A stretch of DNA of 64,000 bases from Nostoc parmelioides FACHB-3921. Its GTDB lineage: Bacteria; Cyanobacteriota; Cyanobacteriia; Cyanobacteriales; Nostocaceae. The notes beneath the pieces were generated by a model that saw nothing but the letters and a program-made list of their open reading frames with translations, had not been told where the DNA came from and ran no database searches. The position numbers were made by a program, and so were the translations under genes. Positions 1 through 8,690 of the stretch are shown piece by piece; within the stretch, counting starts at the first letter, position 1, and each line of letters begins with the position of its first letter. The stretch lies in the NCBI RefSeq assembly GCF_014696625.1, contig NZ_JACJQL010000010.1:92111-156110 (forward strand), written 5' to 3'.

Positions 1-451
1 GATGATTATCAAGGCTCCAGCTAAGGATGTCACTGGCTATACCTTTTTGGACGGAAACTATTATATACGAGTATCCAGCCCAAGCATAGAGGCGATCGCA
101 TTCTGAAGGTACGGCAGGATGATCAGGGTGAGAATGATAGATGCCAATGATATTTAAGGCTCTGTCTCGTGCTTCTCTTTGTACCTGTAACATAATTTGG
201 GGTGCGATCGCATATCTTCTGTTTAAACTGGAAGCTGGCGAAGTGATGTTTGTCTGATTTATTTCTGGGGTAAAGTTATCTGCTTCTGTCTCCCAAGCGT
301 TAGCGGTAGGTATGACTTCCACTACAATTTTCACCTTATTGGCTACGTATCCCATAATCAACCCACAACACTCTTGAGGATAGACGCTTTCAGCATGGCT
401 GAGGATGGTTTGCTGATGTTCTGGTAAGAGTTTGATAGTTGGTTGATTCAT
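1..451 (-). CDS. JAMM/MPN+ metallopeptidase (M67 family), 3' end cut off by the window
   Basis: Reading the minus strand from an ATG at 451 gives an open frame of 150 codons running off the left edge. It begins MNQPTIKLLPEHQQTIL and continues with SVYPQECCGLIMGY and GIYHSHPDHPAVPSECD. An early Glu followed by H-S-H-P-x(6-7)-S-x2-D is the JAMM zinc signature of Mov34/MPN/PAD-1 metallopeptidases, which cleave isopeptide or peptide bonds. In cyanobacteria such free-standing JAMM proteins often sit near sulfur-carrier (ThiS/MoaD-like) or cysteine-biosynthesis genes, but that side lies outside the window. The C-terminus and the substrate are unknown. The upstream neighbour is a hairpin repeat and then the metal ATPase. 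Confidence 0.85.
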   Translation of the reverse strand, partial: MNQPTIKLLPEHQQTILSHAESVYPQECCGLIMGYVANKVKIVVEVIPTANAWETEADNFTPEINQTNITSPASSLNRRYAIAPQIMLQVQREARDRALNIIGIYHSHPDHPAVPSECDRLYAWAGYSYIIVSVQKGIASDILSWSLDNH

Positions 452-551
452 CAAGGTTTTATGTCTAAAGGAGAATGTTTCGGTTTTTCACTAAAACGAA
501 AAAATAATATATCAGTTTATAAGAATATGCTATGTACAACTTTCTTTGAAA

Positions 552-590
552 CCTAACCCCCAGCCCCTTCCCTACAAGGGAAGGGGAGAA
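552..590. repeat. GC-rich dispersed palindromic repeat
   Basis: A perfect 9-bp inverted repeat, CCCCTTCCC at 564-572 and GGGAAGGGG at 578-586, lies in the context CCTAACCCCCAG. A second copy of the same unit lies at 63221-63262. It sits just downstream of the metal ATPase and could act as a hairpin in that transcript. An apparent 68-codon frame here (465-671, minus) is translated repeat and overlaps the ATPase end, so it is not treated as a gene. Confidence 0.7.
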
Positions 591-630
591 AGAATCAAAG
601 GCTTTCTCGTCGCATAGGGGGTTCATCTTT

Positions 631-2841
631 CTACCGTGGTGGGTCTTTGTGCATGAGGGGACGTAAACCATTTAACCCGGCTGCAATGGCTGAACCATTA
701 TGAACTACAGTTGCCGCTAGGGGATGTATTCCGACGGTGGTCGCTAGTCCTAAAGCGGCTAAATTGGGAACGACGGCTAAACTGATATTTTGTTTAATTA
801 TTGCTTGGGTTTGACGGGCGATCGCTATTGCTTCCACAAAACTAGTTAAGTTATCATCCATCAGGACAACATCGGCTGTTTCCCTAGCTACTTCGGAACC
901 ACTACCAAAGGAAATGGCGACATCTGCATAAGCTAGGGCAATGGAATCATTTAAGCCATCGCCGGTAAAGGCAACAGTTTTACCTGAATCATGTAATTTC
1001 TGAATAATTTCAGCTTTTTGTGCGGGGAATGCTTCTGCATGGATTTGGGACAGGGGGAGATTCAGTTCTTTGGCAACAGCCATAGCCCTTTGCTTATTAT
1101 CCCCTGTCAGTAGATGTATTTCCATGCCGTATTCAGTTTGTAGTTTCTCAATCACGGCTGGGCTTTCTGGGCGCAGGGGGTCTGTGTAATAAATTACGCC
1201 TTGGAACTCCTGATTTACCGCCACATACAGTAAAGAATCATGGGCGGAGATGCGACAATTGAGGTGTTTCGGACAATCTGCATGGTTGCAGCTATGTGGT
1301 TCATAAAGACAATCGAGGGGAATGCCACACTGACGCAAAAAGCGATCGCTCCCTACTATAACTTGTTCACCGTCAATTTTGGCTCGTACACCTAAGCCAA
1401 TTTCATACTCAAATTCTTGCCTGGGCAGAATTTCTACACCTTGTTTCTCGGCATAACGTACCACCGCTTCGGCGACTGGGTGGGTCAGGCGTTGTTCGGC
1501 GGCGGCGGCTAGGGCTATAAGTCTGTGGGTGGTGATTCTGTCGGCGATGATTTCCACTTCCACAACTTCGATATCACCTTTGGTTAATGTGCCTGTTTTA
1601 TCGAAAACTAATGTATCTACCTGTGCCAATTTTTCTAAGGCGCGACCACTGCGGATGAGAACACCGTGTCTTGTGGCGTGGTGTAAGGCGGCGAGGAAAG
1701 TCGTTGGGAGGGAGACGCGGATACCTGTGACAAAATCAAGGGTGAGGATAGATGCAGCCCTGGCAGGGTTACGGGTAGCTGCAAATACCAGTCCGGCAAA
1801 AATTAGAGATGGTAATATGGCTTGGTCGGCAATGTCCGCCGCGTAGTTACCCATACGTGTATCGTGAACGGGTGCTTTTTGTACCAACTCGATACTTGCA
1901 CCGGCGCGGGTAGCTGTACCTACTCGTTCGGCTTGGATGTAAATTTCTCCTTCCCTGAGTAAGGTGGACGCATAAACCGCTTCTCCCACCTGACGTAAAA
2001 CTGGCATGGATTCACCAGTGAGTTTTTGTTGGTCGATTAAAGCTTTACCCCGTAATATTTGCCCATCTACGGGGATTTGTTCGCCGGGATAGACTATGAC
2101 TGTATCTTGCAGTTGCACTTCTGTGGCGAGGAGGCGTTTTTTCTGTCCATCTGGTTGTGCAACCCAAGCGTAATGCCCCAAAGAAGCCAGTAAATCGGCA
2201 GCGTGATTTTCCGTAACTTTAGCGGTGCGCTCGCGGATTGTATCGCCAATTTCATGCAGTGTCATCACCAAAGCTGGTGTTAAAAGGTTTCCTTGGGCAG
2301 AAGTTAAGGCGATCGCGATAAAATCTAGACAATCTATATTTAATTTGCCTTTTTGGGTAATGCTAGCATAAGCACGTTTCGCTATAGGTAAAGCTGCAAG
2401 CCCTACCGTCCCTGCAATTATCACCCTGGGAATGGGCAACCCCAAACCCAATAAAGCTAATATTGTTGCCAAAGCTGGCAACTTTACCCCAGCATCATCT
2501 GATTTTGTTACTTGTTGACGGTTGATTGTTGACGGTTGACTAAATTTAGCCTGATGTAGCAACCCTGCTAGATAAGACTGCATTAATCTATTGTTGTTAC
2601 CAAACTGTTCATATCTAATAGCAACAGAAGCCGCCCAGGAATTAACCCGTACTTCCAATACGTGAGAGTCAGATTCTAGTAACTCTTGTAAACGTTGCGC
2701 GTAATAGCAGTCATGGGCTACCAAGGGAACGCGAAATCTGATTCTGCCTGGAATTGTATGCACCACACTATAGGCAACTCCAGCAATGATACTTGATTTT
2801 TGAGCCACTGGCTTACTAGTTTTTGGCTTGGTGGCAGTCAT
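631..2841 (-). CDS. P1B-type heavy-metal translocating ATPase
   Basis: A 736-residue P-type ATPase predicted to export or import a transition metal across the inner or thylakoid membrane. The actuator motif TGES, the phosphorylation motif DKTGT (Asp about residue 414), an HP dipeptide in LTHPVAEA and the hinge GDGLND are all present. The N-terminal region (about 20-95) looks like an HMA-type fold without the CxxC metal pair. The membrane ion-site helix reads TLDFVTGIRVSLPT in place of the usual CPC/SPC, so the transported metal cannot be assigned. A cysteine-rich stretch with six Cys lies at about residues 505-532 in the nucleotide-binding domain. An in-frame heptamer repeat (2514-2540) encodes part of the linker after the HMA-like region. 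It is a single gene flanked by repeats. Confidence 0.93.
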   Translation of the reverse strand: MTATKPKTSKPVAQKSSIIAGVAYSVVHTIPGRIRFRVPLVAHDCYYAQRLQELLESDSHVLEVRVNSWAASVAIRYEQFGNNNRLMQSYLAGLLHQAKFSQPSTINRQQVTKSDDAGVKLPALATILALLGLGLPIPRVIIAGTVGLAALPIAKRAYASITQKGKLNIDCLDFIAIALTSAQGNLLTPALVMTLHEIGDTIRERTAKVTENHAADLLASLGHYAWVAQPDGQKKRLLATEVQLQDTVIVYPGEQIPVDGQILRGKALIDQQKLTGESMPVLRQVGEAVYASTLLREGEIYIQAERVGTATRAGASIELVQKAPVHDTRMGNYAADIADQAILPSLIFAGLVFAATRNPARAASILTLDFVTGIRVSLPTTFLAALHHATRHGVLIRSGRALEKLAQVDTLVFDKTGTLTKGDIEVVEVEIIADRITTHRLIALAAAAEQRLTHPVAEAVVRYAEKQGVEILPRQEFEYEIGLGVRAKIDGEQVIVGSDRFLRQCGIPLDCLYEPHSCNHADCPKHLNCRISAHDSLLYVAVNQEFQGVIYYTDPLRPESPAVIEKLQTEYGMEIHLLTGDNKQRAMAVAKELNLPLSQIHAEAFPAQKAEIIQKLHDSGKTVAFTGDGLNDSIALAYADVAISFGSGSEVARETADVVLMDDNLTSFVEAIAIARQTQAIIKQNISLAVVPNLAALGLATTVGIHPLAATVVHNGSAIAAGLNGLRPLMHKDPPR

Positions 2842-3108
2842 GATTTCCCCCTCATGGTGGTGTAGCGACGTAATGAGTGGGATTCTATCGTTGCAATGAC
2901 TTCAATATCCCACGAAACAGTTATGCCATAGCAAGACTTGACTTACTATAGTCAACTTAAGTGCTTGCGAGGAATCTAACTGCGAACATAAGTATATTGA
3001 ATACCCTTGCTCAGTTATTTCTAGTCAACGCAATTATTTTTAAAGATTAGCTTTAACAGTGTCTAAAATATTTCAATTTATTTTGATATTAATAAAATAT
3101 ATCTTGAG

Positions 3109-3146
3109 AATATTAATAAAGTAAAAAAAATTACTTTATTAATATT
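3109..3146 (-). terminator. AT-rich perfect hairpin downstream of the beta-carbonic anhydrase
   Basis: A perfect 16-bp inverted repeat: AATATTAATAAAGTAA at 3109-3124 and its complement at 3131-3146, separated by six A (read as U on the minus transcript). A second small inverted repeat, AACCTAAA/TTTAGGTT (3156-3163 and 3170-3177), overlaps the carbonic anhydrase stop codon. The position 3' of a minus-strand gene suggests an mRNA end structure. It is not a GC-rich classical terminator. Confidence 0.5.
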
Positions 3147-3170
3147 CCGATTAAAAACCTAAATTTTAAT

Positions 3171-3905
3171 TTAGGTTAATAAAGTCACCTTGCCGCTAGC
3201 TAAATCATAACGACCGCCAGCTATTTTGAGTTTACCTTCCTTAATTAAACCTCTTAAAATGGTCGAACTTTCTGCCAACTTTTCTGCCTGATATTGGACG
3301 TTAGCAATAATAGAATTTTCCTCTAAACTGCCAGTTTTATTTCTCACCCTTTCTACAGCCGGCTTAATTTCTTCCACAAACACACCAATTCTCCCAGGAA
3401 GAGGATCACCTTTAGCTGCTGCTACAACTGCACCACATCTTGCATGACCTAGAACTACAATTAGTTGTGCGCCTAAAACTGCCGTAGCAAATTCTAGGCT
3501 ACCTATAGCAGTTTGGCTGGCAACATTACCAGCAACTCTGACAACGAATAAATCCCCTAATCCTTGATCAAAAACAATTTCCGCAGGTACTCTCGAATCT
3601 GCACAGCCTAATATAGCTGCAAACGGATATTGAGCAACGGCAGTTTCCTGTAAGCGCAGCGTTGACTGGTTAGGGTTGAGGCGTTTGCCATCTACAAACC
3701 GCTTATTTCCTTCCAGTAATCTAGCTAAAGCAGCCTGTGGATTAACTGGTTTTGGTTTTTCCTCACCAGTTGCTGGTTTTTGGGCAACAGCAGGTTCTCC
3801 TTGCCAAAGTAAGCTACCAAACGCACTAGCACCAATGCCTACACCACCTACGCCTGCTAATTTTAAAAAATTCCGTCGCCCAGCAAATCCATTAATTCGA
3901 CTCAT
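3171..3905 (-). CDS. ecaB: Secreted beta-class carbonic anhydrase (EcaB-like), copy 1
   Basis: Interconverts CO2 and bicarbonate. The zinc-site motifs of beta-carbonic anhydrases are present: GCADSR (Cys, and the Asp-Arg dyad) and GHARCG (His, Cys). The start is placed at the internal ATG (3905), giving MSRINGFAGRRNFLKLAG, a twin-arginine (RRNFLKL) signal followed by a hydrophobic stretch and AVAQ, so the enzyme probably acts in the periplasm or thylakoid lumen. The frame stays open upstream to 3977, but those 24 residues come before the signal and look spurious. The next gene upstream is a close paralogue in the same orientation, about 370 bp away, pointing to a tandem duplication. The name ecaB is by analogy with extracytoplasmic cyanobacterial beta-CAs. 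Which copy is the orthologue is not resolved. Confidence 0.88.
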   Translation of the reverse strand: MSRINGFAGRRNFLKLAGVGGVGIGASAFGSLLWQGEPAVAQKPATGEEKPKPVNPQAALARLLEGNKRFVDGKRLNPNQSTLRLQETAVAQYPFAAILGCADSRVPAEIVFDQGLGDLFVVRVAGNVASQTAIGSLEFATAVLGAQLIVVLGHARCGAVVAAAKGDPLPGRIGVFVEEIKPAVERVRNKTGSLEENSIIANVQYQAEKLAESSTILRGLIKEGKLKIAGGRYDLASGKVTLLT

Positions 3906-4279
3906 GATACACCTTATTTCAATCGGCAAAATTTCACTAAATTGCTGTTTGAATAACTCATGAATAAATACCCTCAAGCGCTATCAGATTGACAGAGATA
4001 GCATCTTCAGGACAGTAAAAAAGTTACGAATTATTGCAACCTAGTAATATCAAGCTTTGTTATTCTCTGGAATATACCAAAATCGTGTCTAACAATTGAA
4101 TAATTTTATGATTTGATAAAATTATCGTTATGCCAGACTTATATCTATGAATCGCAATGGCTGGTATACCTACACCTTAATAGGCAAAAAATAACCAAAA
4201 TATAAAATTCTTCACTAAAACACTAAAATATTTTAGTATTGAAAATTACATTTGTTAATATCAAATACGGAGTTATAAA

Positions 4280-5011
4280 TTAGGAAATGACGGAGACTGT
4301 TCCGGTATCAATATCGTAAACAGCACTAATGATTTGGACAGTACCTTGATTAATTAACTGTGCCAAAATAGTTGATTTTTGTTGCAGCTTTTCAGCTTGG
4401 TATTGGATATTAGCAATAACGGCTGCTTTATTAACATCCTTGGACTTTGACGGTAATTTTTCTAAGGCTGGTCTAATACTCTCCGCCAAATAACTGATTT
4501 TGCCAGGAAGGGGTTCATCTTTCACGCTGGCTGCCACAGCGCCGCATTTTGTATGCCCTAAAACGACAATCAACCGTGTATCGAGTACAGATGTAGTATA
4601 TTCCAAACTAGCGATCGCCACATCACTGGCAATATTACCAGCTACTCGCACCACAAATAAATCCCCCAGCCCTTGGTCAAAAACAATTTCCGCCGGGACT
4701 CTCGAATCTGCACAACCCAAAATAGCCGCAAAAGGATACTGTGCTTTGGCTAGTGATTGCAGTTTTTGCCGTGATTGGTTAGGATACCTTGGTTTTCTTT
4801 TGACAAATCTTTGATTACCATCCAGTAAAAGTTTTAAAGCTTGTTGTGGATTTACTGGATTCAAGTTAATGGATTTGACATCAGCAATAGCTGGTTCTTC
4901 TTTACCTACAGTCAAACTACCAGCACAAGCAGTAACCGCAACAACCAAACTCCCCGCGCCTGCTAACCCTAAGAAATTACGACGGCCAATAAATCCATTG
5001 ATTCGACTCAT
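4280..5011 (-). CDS. Secreted beta-class carbonic anhydrase, copy 2 (tandem paralogue)
   Basis: The motifs and signal logic match its neighbour at 3171: GCADSRVPAEIVFDQGLGD is identical in both, and GHTKCGA supplies the His-x2-Cys zinc ligands. The preferred start at 5011 gives MSRINGFIGRRNFLGLAG, a twin-arginine signal. It is followed by VVAVTACAGS, which could be a lipobox (Cys about residue 28 of the processed start), so this copy may be membrane-anchored where the first is soluble. The frame continues upstream to 5086 without support. The catalytic domain is strongly conserved between copies while the linker after the signal differs, as expected of an older duplication. Confidence 0.87.
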   Translation of the reverse strand: MSRINGFIGRRNFLGLAGAGSLVVAVTACAGSLTVGKEEPAIADVKSINLNPVNPQQALKLLLDGNQRFVKRKPRYPNQSRQKLQSLAKAQYPFAAILGCADSRVPAEIVFDQGLGDLFVVRVAGNIASDVAIASLEYTTSVLDTRLIVVLGHTKCGAVAASVKDEPLPGKISYLAESIRPALEKLPSKSKDVNKAAVIANIQYQAEKLQQKSTILAQLINQGTVQIISAVYDIDTGTVSVIS

Positions 5012-5138
5012 TTCTTTACCTAACAACAGTTTGACTGTCATTAGGAAGATACCAAACTTAACAAAAGTGCAAGAGTACCTTTGCACACGCTTTAAGAGTT
5101 ATTTAATTATTTGTTAATGAATTTTGAATTGGTATCAT

Positions 5139-5205
5139 AGCTGCTCACGGTTGACAGTTGACGGTTAATTGTTAACTGTCAACTGTTAACAACCAACAAT
5201 TGCCA
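5139..5205. repeat. Heptamer-derived (STRR) repeat with internal symmetry
   Basis: Tandem TTGACRG/TTAACTG-type heptamers (CGGTTGACAGTTGACGGTTA then GTTAACTGTCAACTGTTAAC) form a partly self-complementary block between the carbonic anhydrase pair and the channel gene. Similar blocks occur at 13577-13612, 27322-27350, 36271-36298, 45308-45355 and 46493-46530. Confidence 0.8.
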
Positions 5206-5223
5206 GATTACATACTCCCCAGT

Positions 5224-6381
5224 TCAACTGTTCTTGACACCAAACCATTTATCATACAGTGATTGATAAGTGCCATTTTCTTTGAGTTTCAGTAAGGCAT
5301 TATTAATAGGTTTACGGTAGGGGCTATTATTAGGTAAAACAATACCGTAGTTTTCTTCGCGGAAGACACTGCCCACAACCTCTACTTTTCCTTGACCTTG
5401 ATTAGCAGCATAGAACAGAAGTACGGGAGAATCAAAAACAACAGCTTCAGCTTTTTTGGTTTCTAAAGCATCATAAGCTTGCTCAATTTTAGGGACTTCT
5501 AAGACAGAAATTTTTTGTTGTTTTAAGTATGTTGCAGCTGTGCTACCAGTTGTTGTTGCCACCACCCTGCCTGGTAGATCACTTACACTGTTGATATCTG
5601 CTTGTAACTGTTGCACAGTTAGTGAGGTGGTAGCTGCTGCTGTAAAGTAAGTGACAAATAGTACACCAATAAACATCCAAATAATAGCTAATATCCGACC
5701 AATGACTCCCTTGGGCATTTCATCAGCTTGAGTTGCTAAGGTAGCAGCAGCCCACCAACAAGCTTTGAAAATCCCAGGAAAGTAGGATGGGGAAATCATA
5801 CCTTCTTTTTGATGACGCTCAGATAACCAAATGACGTGTGCTGCTACGACAATAAGCAACAAAGCCAAGCCAAGCACTTGTAAGATCGTTGTCGAGAAAA
5901 ATAGTGCCAAAATATTAGGTGTGCCACTATTACTGAGTTTGGGATTACGTACCAAAATCTGTAATCCCCCGCTAAACATGGGTAAGGAAAAGTCAAATTG
6001 TTGCTGACGTTCAGCTGTAATTGAGATGGCTGCAATCCCTGCATTGGCTTTACCATCGCGCACAGATGAGAGTAAATCAGCGACATTCGGATATTCCACA
6101 AATTTAGACTCTGCACCTATCTGGCTGGCAATACTGCGCCAAAGGTCAATACTAAATCCTGATAGTTCACCATTGTCATTAAATACGAAAGGGGGAATGG
6201 CTCTAGTAGCTACGATTAGGGGTTTTTGAGTTTCCGGTTCTTGGGACTGTGCTGGATGAACAACCAGGAACAACAGCAAAATTCCGCATACCATTCCCAA
6301 CCAGATATGGAGTTTCAGGAAACGCCTTATCTTCCTTACCGCCAGAAATTGGGAAAATTTTTGGGCGATCGCATTTATCAT
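5224..6381 (-). CDS. Ionotropic glutamate receptor-like ligand-gated channel (GluR0 type)
   Basis: 385 residues arranged like prokaryotic GluR0 channels. There is an N-terminal membrane/signal segment (about 24-47), then ligand-binding lobe S1 (about 52-150) with the solute-binding signature ITAERQQQFDFSLPMF. A membrane helix (about 168-187), a pore loop (about 205-225), a second helix (about 232-252) and lobe S2 (about 255-380) follow. This S1-TM-pore-TM-S2 order separates it from free periplasmic amino-acid binding proteins. The pore loop reads TLATQADEMP where potassium-selective GluR0 has TVGYG, so selectivity is probably different. The Arg of AER and a later acidic residue could bind an amino-acid ligand. 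It lies 76 bp downstream of an amino-acid ABC ATPase on the same strand, so it may respond to the same metabolites. Confidence 0.85.
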   Translation of the reverse strand: MINAIAQKFSQFLAVRKIRRFLKLHIWLGMVCGILLLFLVVHPAQSQEPETQKPLIVATRAIPPFVFNDNGELSGFSIDLWRSIASQIGAESKFVEYPNVADLLSSVRDGKANAGIAAISITAERQQQFDFSLPMFSGGLQILVRNPKLSNSGTPNILALFFSTTILQVLGLALLLIVVAAHVIWLSERHQKEGMISPSYFPGIFKACWWAAATLATQADEMPKGVIGRILAIIWMFIGVLFVTYFTAAATTSLTVQQLQADINSVSDLPGRVVATTTGSTAATYLKQQKISVLEVPKIEQAYDALETKKAEAVVFDSPVLLFYAANQGQGKVEVVGSVFREENYGIVLPNNSPYRKPINNALLKLKENGTYQSLYDKWFGVKNS

Positions 6382-6457
6382 AAGTATTCTCTAAGATTTA
6401 TATGCAATATCTATCATTCCCAATCCATGACAAATATTACAAACCACTTAGACTTCC

Positions 6458-7201
6458 CTAATGCCTTTTCCCTGCACCTAAGTATAGTTCAGCTACTTTA
6501 GGATCAGTTAATAACTCTTGTCCAGGGCCCGATATGGCATCACGTCCAGATTCTAATACATAACCACGGTCTGCCATTTCTAAAGCTTTACGGGCATTTT
6601 GTTCAACTAGGATAATTGCTGTTCCCTCTTGATTGATTTGTTTAACTTGCTCAAATACTTGTGTGACTAAAATTGGCGATAAGGCAGCAGATGGTTCATC
6701 TAACACCAGCAAACTAGGTTCTAACATTAAAGCTTTGCCCATTGCTAGCATCTGACGTTCTCCGCCGGAGAGTGTGCCTGCGCGTTGACGACGGCGATCG
6801 CTTAATCTAGGAAACATCGCAAATATTTTGTCTTTTAGTGGTTGCAGAGAATCATTGCGAATAAACGCCCCCATCTCTAAATTTTCTTCCACACTCAGGG
6901 ATGGAAAGACATTGGCAATTTGCGGCACATAACACATTCCCAGACGGACGATTTGATTCGATTTCAGTCCAGCAATATTCTTACCTTTGAACGTAATTTT
7001 GCCTGTATGGGGTGTCAAAAGTCCAAAAATGGTTTTTGCTAAGGTAGATTTACCAGCGCCATTCGGGCCAATTACTGTCACTAGTTCCCCTGATTCAACT
7101 CGAAAATTCACCCCCTGCAATATGTCTACATCTTTGATGTATCCTGCATGGACGTTTTCAACTTCTAGCAGAGGCGTAAAATTTTGTGCTGAACCTGACA
7201 T
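6458..7201 (-). CDS. natE: Branched-chain/neutral amino acid ABC transporter ATPase (LivF/NatE type)
   Basis: ATP-binding subunit of a HAAT-family amino acid importer. Walker A (GPNGAGKST), the ABC signature (LSGGERQML) and Walker B (LLVLDEPSAAL) are complete. LivF hallmarks are the SVEENLEMGAF segment and the C-terminal YLGAGKRH. The start is set at 7201 because AAGGA lies 5 bases upstream of that ATG, while the earlier ATG at 7225 has no ribosome site. No permease or binding-protein gene is adjacent. This matches heterocystous cyanobacteria, where the subunits of the N-I neutral amino acid permease are scattered. The natE name is inferred from family and context (near a ferredoxin and kai region), not from alignment. 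Confidence 0.88.
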   Translation of the reverse strand: MSGSAQNFTPLLEVENVHAGYIKDVDILQGVNFRVESGELVTVIGPNGAGKSTLAKTIFGLLTPHTGKITFKGKNIAGLKSNQIVRLGMCYVPQIANVFPSLSVEENLEMGAFIRNDSLQPLKDKIFAMFPRLSDRRRQRAGTLSGGERQMLAMGKALMLEPSLLVLDEPSAALSPILVTQVFEQVKQINQEGTAIILVEQNARKALEMADRGYVLESGRDAISGPGQELLTDPKVAELYLGAGKRH

Positions 7202-7281
7202 AAAATCCTTAATTCTGAAAATCACAAAACATAGGCATTCAACCTATGTTTTAAAAAAACTCAATTATAATTTATCCGAAA

Positions 7282-8067
7282 TTATGCAATTTTCTTCTTT
7301 TTCCGAATACGTCTTGTTAAGTAGAGTCCTATTAAAGACAAAGCCCCTAAGCTAGCAGGTTCCGGAACAGTGGTTGTGCTACTGATTGTACCGATAGCCG
7401 TCACTTGACCTCTTACCTGCTCACCATTATTACCTACCTCTCCAATGTAAAGATACAATGGGCTAGCTGTTGAGATTCTTTGGGTGAGTCGAAATAAAAT
7501 TTCCCCACCTTCGCCTAAACTCAGAAATCCCCTGGCTGTATTATCTGTTATGGCATTGGCATCAAAACTACCTAGTGTAGCAATGCTGTTATCAACTTCA
7601 CCGTCTTTACTACCAAATAAATCGTTACCAGCAAAATAGTGGGCATAAATTGAATTGCCAGGATCGCGTTTAGTTCCAGGGGAAAAAATAGTTTGCTGTG
7701 GAGTAAAATTGAATACATCTAAACCGGGAAGGGTTTTGACATCTTCAGCATTGGTAATCAACCTGTCACTGATTTTAACTGCATCCAAATCAAAACCGCT
7801 AAATTTACCAGGAGAACCTGTGGCTATACCTATAATGTCACTGAGTTTAATTGCTGTAATATCAAAACCAACCCTTGAAAGATCGGCTCTATATACACCA
7901 GTTGAAGCTTTATTTAATGGATTAACATTAATTGTTCCGGCTAAGGATGTAAAACTCAGATCAAAACTAGCGGCTTTGGCGCTTTGTGACAACAGCAAGT
8001 TAATAGCTACAAAAGACAGACTCAAAACGCAGAGATGAACACTAGGTAAAATACTTAGCCTTTTCAT
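7282..8067 (-). CDS. PEP-CTERM sorted exported protein
   Basis: 261 residues of unknown function. It has an N-terminal signal peptide (hydrophobic 8-30, SAKAA cleavage region) and a C-terminal PEP-CTERM tail: VPEPASLGALSLIGLYL followed by a basic TRRIRKKKK cluster. PEP-CTERM proteins are processed by exosortase and delivered to the cell surface, often in strains that make exopolysaccharide. The middle is rich in Asp, Ser and Gly with no domain recognised. A second PEP-CTERM gene lies at 25051. No exosortase gene is visible in the window. Confidence 0.8.
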   Translation of the reverse strand: MKRLSILPSVHLCVLSLSFVAINLLLSQSAKAASFDLSFTSLAGTINVNPLNKASTGVYRADLSRVGFDITAIKLSDIIGIATGSPGKFSGFDLDAVKISDRLITNAEDVKTLPGLDVFNFTPQQTIFSPGTKRDPGNSIYAHYFAGNDLFGSKDGEVDNSIATLGSFDANAITDNTARGFLSLGEGGEILFRLTQRISTASPLYLYIGEVGNNGEQVRGQVTAIGTISSTTTVPEPASLGALSLIGLYLTRRIRKKKKIA

Positions 8068-8181
8068 AAATTATCGCTATCATTTCTTGATAAATACGGA
8101 TGTTTACAACTCTGCCTGAAAAAAAACAGTCTAGGGAATACTGAGGATTGAGTAGTTAGATGGCTTCTCATCTTTATAACT

Positions 8182-8260
8182 AGGGACTGGGTGAAAAGTC
8201 TTGTTGTGTCTAGGTTGTATCATCTATTGATGTCCTAACACTACCGGCAACAGCTATACA
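8182..8260 (+). repeat. Dispersed repeat with core TTGATGTCCTAA (copy A)
   Basis: The block GACTGGGTGAAAAGTCTTGT through TTGATGTCCTAACACTACCG to ACAGCTATA recurs at 26360-26432 almost unchanged. More diverged copies lie at 36295-36364 and, inverted, at 50194-50252. It is noncoding and sits upstream of the PEP-CTERM gene. Confidence 0.75.
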
Positions 8261-8324
8261 ATAAATTTAGCAACCTTTCATATTTTTTTGGTATTTGATT
8301 TAGAATTCTGTACATTTACAGAAA

Positions 8325-8358
8325 AACAGGCAACCTTCAAGTTTGAAAGATGCCTGTT
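8325..8358 (-). terminator. Rho-independent-type terminator of the ferredoxin gene
   Basis: On the minus strand a 16-bp nearly perfect stem (AACAGGCATCTTTCAA pairing across an AC loop with TTGAAGGTTGCCTGTT) runs into a T-rich tract (complement of the A-run at 8322-8326). It begins about 35 bp after the ferredoxin stop codon. Confidence 0.8.
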
Positions 8359-8392
8359 AGCTTCAGTATGTTCCCGGAATAAATAACCGAAA

Positions 8393-8617
8393 TTACGGAG
8401 TTTTCTGCAAATCTGGTCTTTCTTCTGGCACGATCGCCTTTTCTACAGGGCATACTTGTAGACAGATACCGCAATCAATACAAGTGGAAAAATCAATCCA
8501 GTACCAATCTGTTCCCTTGACATTTTTACCAGGGCCTTCATGAATACAAGCCACTGGACAAGCATCTACGCAGTCGGCAACACCTTCACAAACATCAGTC
8601 ACAATAGTGTGTGGCAT
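8393..8617 (-). CDS. Bacterial-type ferredoxin with two iron-sulfur clusters
   Basis: A 74-residue electron carrier. Cys46-x2-Cys49-x2-Cys52-x3-Cys56-Pro is a canonical [4Fe-4S] binding motif. The N-terminal set Cys10-x5-Cys16-x3-Cys20-Pro, with an extra Cys24, fits a [3Fe-4S] or second [4Fe-4S] centre, as in seven-iron ferredoxins. The acceptor is not known. It is a single gene with its own terminator. The upstream spacer to hisZ is short and ends in ribosome-site-like purines (GAGAGG) before the ATG. Confidence 0.92.
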   Translation of the reverse strand: MPHTIVTDVCEGVADCVDACPVACIHEGPGKNVKGTDWYWIDFSTCIDCGICLQVCPVEKAIVPEERPDLQKTP

Positions 8618-8690
8618 ATTCTCGTTCCCCTCTCTTTTTAGTCATCGGTGATTAGTCAACAGTCTTGAGTTTTGTATGCTGGACTCTGGA

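Noticed and set aside
465..671. 68-codon minus frame at the left end
   Set aside because: Its middle is the CCCCTTCCC repeat and it overlaps the end of the ATPase gene.
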